Part shown: piece after piece, positions 49,897 through 58,584 of the stretch
Layout of the letters: the number at the start of each line of letters is the position of its first letter
Position numbering within the stretch: the stretch's first letter is position 1
Assembly (NCBI GenBank): GCA_965207595.1
Contig: CBDBMW010000006.1
Coordinates: forward strand, 152,236-216,235
Direction of reading: 5' to 3'
DNA: 64,000 nt
Source of the DNA: JAGWAJ01 sp026707615
Lineage (GTDB): Bacteria > Acidobacteriota > Vicinamibacteria > Vicinamibacterales > UBA8438
The notes under the pieces: model-generated
What the model was told of the DNA's origin: nothing
The model's input: only the letters and a program-made list of their open reading frames with translations
Database searches by the model: none
Made by a program: the position numbers and the translations under genes

Positions 49897-49979
49897 CCCC
49901 AGGGGAATCGCTGTTTCCGAGTGCTCAGGGGGTCCCTTTTCAAGTGGCCATGGGGTCCCTTTTCATCTTGCCGCTACCA

Positions 49980-50246
49980 CTTGAGGAGGCCGACGAACGC
50001 GACCTCGGTGGGGTTCAAGCCGTGGTCAAGCAGCCGCCGGCGGCGCCGGGCGCAGTGCAAGCAGCGCTCGGTCCCGGCGTGCACCCAGCGCCCGCAGGCG
50101 CCCGCCTCGATGGGCAGGTCGACCCCGCTGCAGAGCAGCTGCCGGGCCTCGCGGTGGCCCCGCATCCATTCGCGATTGGCGATGCGCTTGCGCAGGCGCC
50201 GCAGCACCAGTCGCTCGTCCGGGCTGAGCGTGTCGATGAGCCGCAT
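49980..50246 (-). pseudogene. 5' fragment of a gene split by IS21
   Basis: MRLIDTLSPDERLVLRRLRK, VDLPIEAGACGRWVHAGTER and CLHCARRRRRLLDHGLNPTE run to the IS21 right end, where the frame would close one codon inside the element. The GACGRW...CLHCARRR part has a CxxC and could bind zinc. With the 3' part at 47137-47246 it gives a 122-residue protein. A GGAGGA-like ribosome site precedes the ATG at 50246. Confidence 0.75.
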
Positions 50247-50506
50247 GTCGTGTCCTCCGGGATGAGCCCGACGGCGGAGGGTGGGGCCGGCCGCCCGGCG
50301 GTGTACGCACGGGTGCCAACAGCCGCTCCGGGCGTCGAGCGTGTGGGTGATGGATGCCCGAAACCGGGCCGGTTCGAGCGGTACCGGGAGCGCCAGGGGC
50401 GCAGGACCGGGGACGAAGGACGGCGAAGCCGTGGCGCCGTTTGTCCTGGGGTCTATCCGGCTATCCCGCTCGGATCTGCTTTCATTTTCGTCCCTTCCCC
50501 TCCCCT

Positions 50507-50549
50507 CCCCATGGTCCGAACTCCCGCCGCCGACTCCGGGAGGCGGCGC
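50507..50549. repeat. Dispersed C-rich intergenic element, copy 3
   Basis: CCATGGTCCGAACTCCCGCC followed by GCCGACTCCGGGAGGCGGCG, nearly the same order of blocks as at 28037-28072. It lies about 260 bases upstream of the leftward gene that IS21 has split. Confidence 0.4.
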
Positions 50550-50607
50550 TGCCGGGTCACCGGTGGAGAGCGTGGAATCGGGGGTGTCGGCGGAGCCGGC
50601 TCGGACG

Positions 50608-50870
50608 GGTGACCGAGGTCAGCTTGCTCGCCGACGTGCTGAGGGACGCACCGCCGCTTCGACGGTGTGAACAAGCGCATGGACGACGTGCAGGTGGACC
50701 TGCAACGGCTCCACGACGATCACGATCGCCTCGAGGGAGGCGTTCGGGGAGCTGTGCCAGCGCCCCGTCGTGGTGGATGCATCGCAAGCGGGAGCAGGAA
50801 GTTCCTTCTGTGCCGTGGCAGGCTTGGCTGGCTATCCTCGGGGACGGGCGAGCCACGGCTCGGCAGTGAT
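50608..50870 (+). pseudogene. Possible decayed coiled-coil protein
   Basis: VTEVSLLADVLRDAPP, then in another frame VNKRMDDVQVDLQRLHDDHD and RLEGG, then in a third REQEVPSVPWQAWLAILGDG. Joined, these resemble a small coiled-coil/membrane protein like the one at 4289-4795. Two shifts are required, so this is tentative. Confidence 0.3.
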
Positions 50871-50890
50871 GGCCACCCCGGATCGATCCC

Positions 50891-52048
50891 CTAGGATCTC
50901 GGCGTCGCGCTTGGCGATGTCCCGGTTGAGGCGTTCGCGGAAACGTCCTTCCGTCGCTGCCGTTCGTAGAGCCAGTCGAGGAGATCGCCCTCCGTCAGCG
51001 TCCACTCTCGCCCGACCATCCGTGCGATCCGCTCCTCGTGCAGCGCGTCGTACGCCCCGAGCGCGACGTCGCGCGAGCCCGTTACCTCGAGCAGGAGTGC
51101 GAGCGCGAGCTGCCGCGGCCCGTTGCCGCGGTACCCCCATCCGAAGCGCGGGCTGAGGTCCTTGACGCGGCGCGAGGTCTCGGGCTCGAGCTCGCGCTGG
51201 TCGCTGCGGACCTTGCACCCGCCGCCGATCCGCCCGTGGAAGACCCTGTGCTTGGCGCGCTTGCCCTCCTGCTGTTCCCGATTGGTCGCCGGCGCGGTCT
51301 GCCGTACGGCGACGCTGACGGCGTAGCGCGTCGGCATCTCCGCGAACACCATGCTCCGGACCAACTCGTCGGCGCAGTTCACGCCGGTCGCCAGGGCGCC
51401 GCGGAGCGTCTTGGCCGTCTCCCGCTCGTCCAGGGCCGCGATCCCGGCGGTGGCGGCGATGACCAGGTCGCCCGGCTCGAGCGGCACCGGCTTCTCGCAT
51501 CGCTCCACGTCGGTTCCGACCTCGTCGTCGAGCCCCGGCGGCATCTCGAACGGCATGCCCATGAGGGCGACGGCCGGCGTCATGGGGGAGATCTTGGTTC
51601 CCGCCGGGTCGTTCAGGAGGCGGATCGGGTCGCCGCTGGCCGGGAGCACGTACAGCAGGCTGTTGCCCGCGGACCACCAGAGGACCTCCCGGTCGGTCAG
51701 GGCCACGAGCAGGAGTGCGGTCGCCCCGTTCTCGTGGAGTGTCCCGTTGTCCTTGCCGTCGGCGATCGCGAGGTTCGCGGCCTCGGCTGCGTCCTCCATT
51801 GCACGCTGCATCCTGGACCACGGCACTCGCTCGAGCCTGGCGATGGCCGCCTCGGCCGCGGTCGTGGCGGTCGACAGGCTGGCGCTCCCGACGCCGCTCG
51901 CGACGACTACGCCGGCCGGCCCCATCTCGCCGGTCTCGGTGGGCTCCCAGACGCGGACCACCTCCCGCTGCGCGTTCTCTCGCCCCTCGGTACTGGCCCA
52001 CTGCCAGCCGGGAAACCGGGCAGGCTCGGCCTGTTCCGTGTAACTCAT
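50891..52048 (-). CDS. PP2C-like (probably inactive) domain fused to DUF6166, 385 aa
   Basis: Residues about 45-250 follow a PP2C plan: GVVVASGVGSASLSTATTAA, ENGATALLLVALTDREVLWW, GDLVIAATAGIAALDE and RYAVSVAVRQ. The metal-binding Asp residues of DGxGG, SDG and GxDN are all replaced, so phosphatase activity is unlikely. Residues about 267-366 are DUF6166-like: RVFHGRIGGGCKVR, FGWGYRGNGPRQLALALLLE and WTLTEGDLLDWLYE. A GGAGGACGGGACG ribosome site lies before the ATG. It follows the relaxase gene by 60 bases on the same strand and is probably part of the mobilization operon. Confidence 0.75.
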   Translation of the reverse strand: MSYTEQAEPARFPGWQWASTEGRENAQREVVRVWEPTETGEMGPAGVVVASGVGSASLSTATTAAEAAIARLERVPWSRMQRAMEDAAEAANLAIADGKDNGTLHENGATALLLVALTDREVLWWSAGNSLLYVLPASGDPIRLLNDPAGTKISPMTPAVALMGMPFEMPPGLDDEVGTDVERCEKPVPLEPGDLVIAATAGIAALDERETAKTLRGALATGVNCADELVRSMVFAEMPTRYAVSVAVRQTAPATNREQQEGKRAKHRVFHGRIGGGCKVRSDQRELEPETSRRVKDLSPRFGWGYRGNGPRQLALALLLEVTGSRDVALGAYDALHEERIARMVGREWTLTEGDLLDWLYERQRRKDVSANASTGTSPSATPRS

Positions 52049-52107
52049 CGTCCCGTCCTCCTTCTGGGTCTCCGGTCTCCGGCGGTCTGTACCGGATGTC
52101 GCCGCGA

Positions 52108-54255
52108 CTACCGCTCGTGGCCCTGCCCCGGGGCGTCCTGCTCCCTCTCGCTGCCGCTGGCCGGCTCCGGGGCGACCGCCGGCGCGGGCGGCCGCCCGTG
52201 CGGCCGCGGCAGCGGGAGCGGCTCCGGCGCCGACGTGGGCGCCACGACGGGCCGGGCTTCGGCGCTCGCGTCGCTGGTGCTGGCGGGCGCCGCGGGTGCC
52301 TCCGGCTCCGGGGCGACCGGCGGCGGCCGCTCGGTCTCCGTCGGCATCGGTCTTGCCGGCGGCGTCGGCGTCGCGAACCGGACCGGCTGGCCAGCCCGTC
52401 GGCGCCGGTGCGGGACCGCCGCGGTGTCGCCCTCGTCGGGCGCGAGGTCGACCGCCGGCCCGGAGGGCACGGCCCGCGTCGTTGCTGGCGCCGGCGGGGC
52501 CGTTCCCGCCGGCGCTGCGTCCTCGGTGTCAGCCGGCGTCGGCGTGCGCATGGCGTCGAGGAGCCGGCCCGCGACCGTGCGGACCTTCTCGGTCGCGCGC
52601 CGGGCGGTGTCGACCACGATGTGCCGCGTGAGAGCAATCCTCCCCTGGTCGCGCGCCTCTTGCTCGGCCTGTGCCCGCTCGATCTCACGCGCGTTCTCGT
52701 CTTCTTCCGCCGCGACGCTCTCCGCCTCCCGCCGCCGTGCGGCTCCTACCGCGCGCGGCTCCGGTCCCGTCTGCGGGTTCCTGGCGACGGCGCGCTCGTG
52801 GTCGCGGTCGATCTCGTCCTTGATCTCGACCAGCAGCAGCGGCACCGCCGGCGTGTAGCTCTCGTGCCCGACCACCCCGGGCGCGTCCGGCGTCGGCGAC
52901 GGCGGTGCGCGCTCGATGAGGGCCGCGGCGATCTCGCCGTCGGGCCCTCCCGTGCGGCGCAGTAGCGACTGCCAGCGATCCCGGGTGACGTCCCCCTCGG
53001 GTCCGACCGCCTGGGCACAGCGCCGGTACAGCGCCGTCTCCGCTCTCACGTGGTGCTGGATGTTGGCGTCGATGATGATCGCCCTTGCCTCCTGCATGAG
53101 CGCCCGCACCTCGGGTCCGCGCCCGAGCACCTCGGGGTGGCCCCTCGCCTGCCAGGCCTGGCACACCCTGGTGACGTGCGCCGCGCGGACCAGGCTCCCC
53201 GGCGGGCCGACCCGCGCGACCTCGCCGGCGGCTGCCGGTGCGTGGAACAGCTCCTCGACCACGCCAGAAGTATGCCGCGACTGGGCCGCCACTCCCCACA
53301 TCTCGCGCACGATCCGGTGCGCGTGTCCGAGCGCGCGCCGCTCCTCGTGATGTTCCCGCCGCAGGCCGGCCAGGCGCTGGCGCTTCTCGATTCGGCCGGC
53401 CCGCGTCGTAGGCCGCTGGCGGGTCAGGGTCTTCGCTTCCCGTTCCTGCGCCGCCGCCACGACGTGCCACTCGGCGCGCTGTTGGGGCGTCATCTGCGAC
53501 CGCCCGCCGTTCGACCTGGTTGGCTCCGTGGCGGGCATCGCGGCGTGGAGCTGCGCGCGCGCGACGCGGACGTCCTCGGCCGCCTTCTTCTTCGCCGCGG
53601 GCGGGGCGTCGTCGCCACCGGCGGCCTGGAGGGCGCGGGCGATTTCCTGCTTGTTCTCCCGGTGCCGGTCTCGCAGCCCGTTCCGCTCAACCCGTGTCGT
53701 GATCTTGATCCCGCCGTGCGTCTGCTCCCACTTCTGTGCCCACCGCGACCCGCCGAGTGCGCGGTTCCCTCGGTAGGCCATGCCGTCCTCGGGGTCGACA
53801 AGACACCCGACCATCTGCAGGTGCGACGGGATGCCTACTTCGACGTGCGCTACCAGCACGAAGTGGTGCCGGTGGAGCTTCATGTGCTCGAGCCAGGAGT
53901 CCCCGGCGGCCAGCATCTCCTTCCAGGACGGCCGCTCATCGGCGGGCCAACTCAAGCCATACGTTTCGATGGGAGTCGTGAGCGGTCTTCCCCGCGCCGA
54001 TTTTCCGGCCGCCCGCTTCAGGTGGGGGGCGTCCCGGATTGTGGCCTGCATGATCCGGCCGGCAAGCTGGAGCTGCCGTTGGCGCTCCTCGGGGTCGGAG
54101 CTGATCCTGATGGGTGCGAGGCCGCCGCGGAAGGCGACGCCGGCGACGCGCGCGTACGTCCGCGGCCGGGGGTCTTCGGCCGTCGGCGCGTCGTGCCCGA
54201 CGTACGCGATGGCCCCTACCGCGCCGCGTCCTCTGCTCAGAACCCTGGAGACCAT
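52108..54255 (-). CDS. Relaxase, MobA-like, 715 aa
   Basis: The N-terminal 160 residues follow relaxases of the MobP/MobA type: YVGHDAPTAEDPRPR, TPIETYGLSWPADERPSWKE (cf. YHxSxSWxxxExP) and HFVLVAHVEVGIPSHLQMVG. The third motif is usually H...PHxH; here it is PSHLQ, so one His has become Gln (His137 and His145 remain, Gln147 replaces the third). A long helical and Pro-rich C-terminus follows (residues 270-715). It is preceded by a 67-aa gene and a MobC-like gene. Relaxases nick the transfer origin and pilot single-stranded DNA. The frame is intact, but whether HxQ still binds metal is open. Confidence 0.8.
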   Translation of the reverse strand: MVSRVLSRGRGAVGAIAYVGHDAPTAEDPRPRTYARVAGVAFRGGLAPIRISSDPEERQRQLQLAGRIMQATIRDAPHLKRAAGKSARGRPLTTPIETYGLSWPADERPSWKEMLAAGDSWLEHMKLHRHHFVLVAHVEVGIPSHLQMVGCLVDPEDGMAYRGNRALGGSRWAQKWEQTHGGIKITTRVERNGLRDRHRENKQEIARALQAAGGDDAPPAAKKKAAEDVRVARAQLHAAMPATEPTRSNGGRSQMTPQQRAEWHVVAAAQEREAKTLTRQRPTTRAGRIEKRQRLAGLRREHHEERRALGHAHRIVREMWGVAAQSRHTSGVVEELFHAPAAAGEVARVGPPGSLVRAAHVTRVCQAWQARGHPEVLGRGPEVRALMQEARAIIIDANIQHHVRAETALYRRCAQAVGPEGDVTRDRWQSLLRRTGGPDGEIAAALIERAPPSPTPDAPGVVGHESYTPAVPLLLVEIKDEIDRDHERAVARNPQTGPEPRAVGAARRREAESVAAEEDENAREIERAQAEQEARDQGRIALTRHIVVDTARRATEKVRTVAGRLLDAMRTPTPADTEDAAPAGTAPPAPATTRAVPSGPAVDLAPDEGDTAAVPHRRRRAGQPVRFATPTPPARPMPTETERPPPVAPEPEAPAAPASTSDASAEARPVVAPTSAPEPLPLPRPHGRPPAPAVAPEPASGSEREQDAPGQGHER

Positions 54256-54259
54256 GGCG

Positions 54260-54463
54260 TTACTGCCGCGCGCGCGTGGCTTCCGTGTGTCGGATGGCGA
54301 TATGACCGTGGGGGCGCGGTGGGCGCCGCGGCGGATCGATTCCGAGGAAGGAGTACCTGTCGATCGAACGGAGCAGCCGGACTGCCTCGTCTGCTCGGGT
54401 GCCAGCCTGGGGCCAGCGGTACTCGATGTAGAGGTATCGGGCCGGTCGGCTGTGAGGCTTCAT
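54260..54463 (-). CDS. Small hypothetical protein between mobC and relaxase, 67 aa
   Basis: MKPHSRPARYLYIEYRWPQA continues GTRADEAVRLLRSIDRYSFL and ends shortly before the relaxase start. Its ATG overlaps the mobC stop (AAATGA), and the relaxase starts 4 bases after its stop. Tight coupling on both sides marks it as part of the mobilization operon. No family recognised. Confidence 0.7.
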   Translation of the reverse strand: MKPHSRPARYLYIEYRWPQAGTRADEAVRLLRSIDRYSFLGIDPPRRPPRPHGHIAIRHTEATRARQ

Positions 54464-54870
54464 TTCGCCATCTCCTCTAGTAGGGCGGCGCCAATCTCGT
54501 GGAACCGCCGGCGGTAGCCCTTGAGCAGGGCGATCACCTCGGCGTCGTCGCCGCGTGCTCGCGCGGTGTTCAGGTGGAGCGCGATCTGGTTGAGATTGGC
54601 GCCCATCCTGGCGAGCGCCCGACGACGCTCCGCGGCTGCTGCGCGATGCGACGTGTCGCTGGGCGGCCGCCCGGCTCGTGTGCGGGCGGCTTCCGCGAGA
54701 TACGCGGACACCGACTCGCCCTCGGACCGGGCTGCCTCCTCGATCAGGCGCGCGTCCGCCCGCGTGACCCACGCTGTCAGCGCGACCTCCTGTCGCTGCC
54801 CCGCGCCCTTTCGTGGCCGCCCGCGGCGCGGCCGCTCGGCCCTGCGTTGCTCTTCGGCGCTGTGGCGCAT
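54460..54870 (-). CDS. MobC-like relaxosome protein, 136 aa
   Basis: The middle section has a ribbon-helix-helix-like pattern (VALTAWVTRADARLIEEAAR, SVSAYLAEAARTRAG). The C-terminal motif is ALARMGANLNQIALHLNTAR, the signature of MobC/plasmid mobilization relaxosome proteins. These bind the transfer origin and help the relaxase. The ATG at 54870 follows directly after a long hairpin (54879-54924), a reasonable position for the origin. It is first in the operon mobC, 67-aa protein, relaxase, pseudophosphatase. Confidence 0.85.
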   Translation of the reverse strand: MRHSAEEQRRAERPRRGRPRKGAGQRQEVALTAWVTRADARLIEEAARSEGESVSAYLAEAARTRAGRPPSDTSHRAAAAERRRALARMGANLNQIALHLNTARARGDDAEVIALLKGYRRRFHEIGAALLEEMAK

Positions 54871-54878
54871 GTCGTTCT

Positions 54879-54924
54879 GGGACAGGGTCTTGCCCTTTTC
54901 GCGCAGCGAAAAGGGCACTGTCCC
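54879..54924. other. Long hairpin upstream of mobC; transfer-origin candidate
   Basis: TGCCCTTTTCGC and GCGAAAAGGGCA form 12-base arms around a 3-base loop (54891-54917). The flanking GGGACAG (54879-54885) and CTGTCCC (54918-54924) extend the stem after a bulge. Relaxase origins often have such inverted repeats beside mobC. It could instead be a transposon-related repetitive hairpin. Confidence 0.5.
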
Positions 54925-56763
54925 TCTATCCGTACGTGCGACTCCGGCCCCAGCCGAACGCGTTGTGGGGCTGGTCGAGAGCCTACGAGCTGTCCTCCGG
55001 CTCCCCACCGCCGGGACCCAGGATTCGTGGCGTTGATCGCGCTGTGGGTGACCTCGATCCGCCCGGTGCGGCACCAGGTGGTCCGCCAGGTCGATACGTC
55101 GGTCTGTCACATACATCGAGGGGGCGAACCGAACCGCTCGTGGCTGGTTGGCCTCGGAGAAGCGCGGACAGGTATCGGCGCCGAGCGAGGGTCACTGCGG
55201 TGTGGTCAGGATGGGGTTGGTCCGCGGGTGGTTGGACGCTGGCGGGGGGGAGAGGATGCACCGTCCTGTGGGGCAGATGATCGATGACGGACAGCCGCCG
55301 CACGTTTCAGAGCGGCCTCGCATGAGCTGCGTGCCCTGGGGAAGGCGCCGGCCTTCGTCGACCCGACCCGCCCTCGATCGACTTGCAGCGCGCGACCCAG
55401 GACCTCGAGCGCCCCTCGCCATGGACGCGCCGCCCGCCACTAATAGAGGATGCAGACCGGCACCGAGCGCAGGAGGACCAGTCGTGTGCGATAGACACGG
55501 CGGTCGGGCAGGCCGGTCCCCTCGGCTCGGCGTGCGCGTATAGCGCGCGGGGCAACACGGGAGCGGCCCCGGCTGCGCCATCCGGTCAGGGCTTGGCGTC
55601 GCTGGGGTCAGTCCTGCATGTCGCGTGAGACGGTCGGTGCGGTTCCGCCTCGGCGGCCTACCGACTCTGGAAACGAAGGAGCGGGAGTCACCTCCGCCTC
55701 GGTCACACGCTGCCCGCTTCATCCTGTGCTCCGTCGCCGCAGCGCGAGAATTGCTCGCTCGTGCAAGGCGTCGGCCCGGGTGCTACCCCCCAGTTGCGGT
55801 CGTACGGCAGCGAGCAGCTCGGCACGTTCCGGCCCGGCTGCCTGTGTCCGGGGCGCGGCCCGTTCTCGACGACACTGCCCTCCCGCAACGCCTGGCCTGT
55901 GGACCTGAGGTTGCTCGACGGCGAACGGTGGCTCCGCGCTGCCCGAATCGGAGATCCTAGGCGCACCTCCACTTCAGTTCTCACCCGGTTGATCAGGCTC
56001 GACGGGTCCTCGCGAGTTCCTCGGTGCGTCCGCATCTGCTGCCCGCATCCGGTCGCCCTCAGCACGAACGTGCGTCCCGTCCTGCCGCCCTGCGATCTCG
56101 AGCAGGAGCGTCGTTGGTGGCCCCCGCGGCCTGGGAGTTCGCCTTCGCGCTCCATCTGCCCGATCTCGGGGTCGAGTGCCCTTCGCGGTCGTGGGCCGAG
56201 ACGTAGCTCACCTTCGAGATTCTCCCTGGTCACGGCGGCGCGATCGGCTGGGCTGTGCCCCGCGATCAGGAGCGAGATCTGATCGATGTCGCCAGCGCAC
56301 TTCCGCCACGAGCACTGGGTGTCGCTCTGCACGCTCGGTCGAGGTCCTCACCGAGACGGCGCGGCTTCGCGGCAATGGGTCGATACCGGGAGCCACCAGA
56401 CTCTCCGGTCCTGACCTCGCGCGGTTGCGTGACCCCGCGGTCGCTACACTCCGCCCGCTTCGGGCGCAACCCGGAGCCACGTAGAACCCGGCATGCCAAT
56501 CGAGCGCCTCCAGGTCGTGAACGTGCACTCGGGCCGGCTCCGTCACGGTGACCTGTGCCCGGACTTGACGGTGCTCCGGATCGCGGGCGCCGCCAGACGT
56601 GAGGTGTGTGCGCGAGAGCCCGGGCGCCCAAGGGCCCTCGGCTCGAACGGAGTGCCTGCGGCCGGTATGCGCGACCGATCGCTAGGCCTCGCCAAGCCAG
56701 TTCAGACGGGGCGCCGGGACCAGACATGCGGAACCCCCGCCAAGCAATGGAAGGAGAACGAAC
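54925..56763. other. No supported gene in 1.8 kb
   Basis: Many short open frames occur on both strands but all look like high-GC noise. One minus-strand stretch near 56460-56600 (RAQVTVTEPARVHVHDLEAL then DWHAGFYVAPG) has more protein-like composition and might be a fragment, with no family I can name. The region separates the mobilization operon from the TOPRIM gene and may hold promoters for both. Confidence 0.45.
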
Positions 56764-57729
56764 GTGGGTAAGACCACCTCGCGGTCGCGCCGAACGGTGA
56801 AGAGCGGTCGGCGTCGAACACGAGCCGAAATGTGGACTCTAGATAATCGCCTAGTCCAGCTTGCCCTCCGGCACGCGCCTGCCACGGTCCGGCAGCTCTT
56901 CTATCAAGCCGTGGTCCTCGGATGGCTCGCCAAGACTGAGGGCGAATACAAGACGATCAGTGAACGGCTCGTGATCTTACGGGAGGCTGGCCAGGTCTCC
57001 TGGGAGGCCATCGCTGACCGGACGCGCTGGCAGCGCAAGCCCCCGACCTGGCCGGATCTTGCTTCGGCCGTCGCGAGCGTCAAGCATTACTATCGCCGTG
57101 AAGTGTGGCGGCACCTGCCTGATCGGGTATTCGTTGCGTTGGAGAAGGAAGCGCTCTCGGGAATCGTCAATGAAGTGACGTCCCGATACGATGTGCCCCT
57201 ACTCGTCTTGCGCGGCTTCTCGTCGGCGACATTTGTGCACGACTTGGCGGACCAAGTCCTGGGCTACAAGCAGTACGGGTTGCGGTCGCACGTGCTGGTG
57301 CTGACCGATCTCGATCCCAGCGGGAAGGTCTCGGCCGCGAGTCTCCGTGATCGGTTGGCCCGGTACTGCGGGATCACGGACAGCCGTCGGGCGCCCGCTG
57401 TACTCCCATCGTGGTTGACGTTCACTCGCCTTGGCGTGACGCGCAGCCAAGTCGAGGAGTACGAACTGCCGTCGCGGCCGACGAAGACGGACGGCAACCC
57501 ACATGCGCGATCAGCAATGTGGGACGGCGGCGATAGCGTCGAGCTCGACGCCTTCTCGCCTGACGATCTCCGTCGCTTGGTGACGAGGGCGATCGAGGAA
57601 TTCCTGCCAGCCGGCCACATGGAGGGGATACGCGTGGCCGAGGAGTCCGAACGCGAGATCGCCGCGGAGTGGGAGGCGGCGATCCGTCGCGGTGCTCGCC
57701 CCCCTTCGTCAGACGACGACGAAAGCTGA
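56764..57729 (+). CDS. Spo11/topoisomerase VI A-like TOPRIM protein, 321 aa
   Basis: The N-terminal winged-helix-like part holds RHAPATVRQLFYQAVVLGWL, comparable to the catalytic-Tyr region of Spo11/Top6A (Tyr47 as candidate). The TOPRIM domain follows with FVALEKEALSGIVNEV (Glu near 127) and HVLVLTDLDPSGKVSAASL (Asp-x-Asp near 182-184). The C-terminus is charged and ends in Asp/Glu. It lacks a partner B subunit nearby. An AAGGAG ribosome site lies 7 bases before the GTG start. Such stand-alone proteins occur in mobile elements and phages; DNA cleavage is possible but unproved. Confidence 0.75.
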   Translation: MGKTTSRSRRTVKSGRRRTRAEMWTLDNRLVQLALRHAPATVRQLFYQAVVLGWLAKTEGEYKTISERLVILREAGQVSWEAIADRTRWQRKPPTWPDLASAVASVKHYYRREVWRHLPDRVFVALEKEALSGIVNEVTSRYDVPLLVLRGFSSATFVHDLADQVLGYKQYGLRSHVLVLTDLDPSGKVSAASLRDRLARYCGITDSRRAPAVLPSWLTFTRLGVTRSQVEEYELPSRPTKTDGNPHARSAMWDGGDSVELDAFSPDDLRRLVTRAIEEFLPAGHMEGIRVAEESEREIAAEWEAAIRRGARPPSSDDDES

Positions 57730-57731
57730 CC

Positions 57732-57917
57732 CTGTGGCGTACGCCACCGTGGGTTGATAGAGGCAGGCGGCACTCTTGACAGAGCCGCATCGCAGCCCGC
57801 CAGGCACACCACCTCCACCTTCAGGGTCTCGAAGAGGCTCTCCGCCGTCTTCGCGGCGTTGTCGAACGGATCGCCGCGTCGGTTCAACCATCCGACCGGG
57901 CCGTGCTCGGCGATCAA
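57732..57917 (-). pseudogene. IS3-family transposase fragment
   Basis: LIAEHGPVGWLNRRGDPFDN continues AAKTAESLFETLKVEVVCLA and then SRVPPASINPRWRTPQ. This is the region around the catalytic Glu of IS3 OrfB (usually NRRGxPYDNAxAESFxKTLKxE), with small insertions. The rest of the transposase is absent. It faces the end of the TOPRIM gene. Confidence 0.7.
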
Positions 57918-58029
57918 CTCGCGAGAGCGCGACGAGCGTACAGGGGCACGCGATCGGGTATCCGAGCGTCCATGGCCATCAAGCGTACATGTCCGCTTAG
58001 TGGGGTAAGTCGCTGTTGGACAGTCACTT

Positions 58030-58556
58030 AACGACTCCTACGTGTCGGCTGCCCTCGGCTCCTCGATCTGCGCCGGCGACATCGAAATCTGGCCCCGAAG
58101 AAAGGGCGTAAGTACATCAGCATCCAGCGATCGTGTGGATGCCGCCGAGGCGGTTGGGACGCGCCGGCAGGAGTTGGTCGACGCCATCGAGCCTTGCGTG
58201 CTCGCGGAGCGCGCGCGCCCACGCCGCGTGGCCCGGCCGCACCCCCAGTCCCCGCCGCTGCACGCGCGGCACCCGGCTGCGCACGGTCCAACCGCGCGAG
58301 CGCCGCCGCCTCGGCGTCGTCCATCCCACGGAGTAGCTCGCAGATCGCGCCGTCCGAGCTCCACCGGCCGGCATGCGGGATCCGCCGCGGCCTCGGCCTG
58401 CCGGACCGCGGTGCGGATGGCCCGTCCCGCCGCGGCGTCGACGGCCTCGGCGACCTCCTGCTTGCCCCGGTTCGGCCGCCCGTGGGTGCATCCGCGCTCG
58501 ACCGCGTACGACCACCCGCTCGGCATGCGCCCGTCGGCGGTCGTCGTCCGCACCAT
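58030..58556 (-). pseudogene. Uncharacterised frameshifted gene
   Basis: MVRTTTADGRMPSGWSYAVE and VAEAVDAAAGRAIRTAVRQA read as coding from 58556. After a shift another frame offers MDDAEAAALARLDRAQPGA. A short helical protein, possibly decayed, divergent from the sigma-factor remnant by only 28 bases, too close for two ordinary promoters. No family recognised. Confidence 0.3.
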
Positions 58557-58584
58557 CGTCCGCTTCCGGCCCGCGAGCTTGTCG

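Larger units (their letters stand above)
47247..49979. mobile_element. Complete IS21-family element, 2733 bp, with 8-bp target duplication
   Basis: The ends read inward TGGAAATGGCAACCAGAAAA (left) and TGGTAGCGGCAAGATGAAAA (right), each followed by a second GAAAAGGGACCCC-type repeat, the multiple terminal repeats expected of IS21. CTTGAGGA is present on both sides (47239-47246 and 49980-49987) as a target duplication. istA and istB are both intact and overlap by one base. The perfect duplication and rejoinable target gene mean the insertion is recent. A (CAA)n run lies near 47402. Confidence 0.95.
50247..50890. other. Mostly non-coding; holds a dispersed element and a decayed small gene
   Basis: Apart from the C-rich element near 50507-50549 and a possible decayed coiled-coil gene near 50608-50870 (both listed separately) I see nothing. 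The G-rich minus strand around 50491-50512 has the form of a quadruplex motif (runs of three to four G separated by A). Confidence 0.4.

Noticed and set aside
54925..56763. Genes in the long gap before the TOPRIM gene
   Set aside because: Several open frames were read on both strands but none has consistent composition, start signals or a family pattern.
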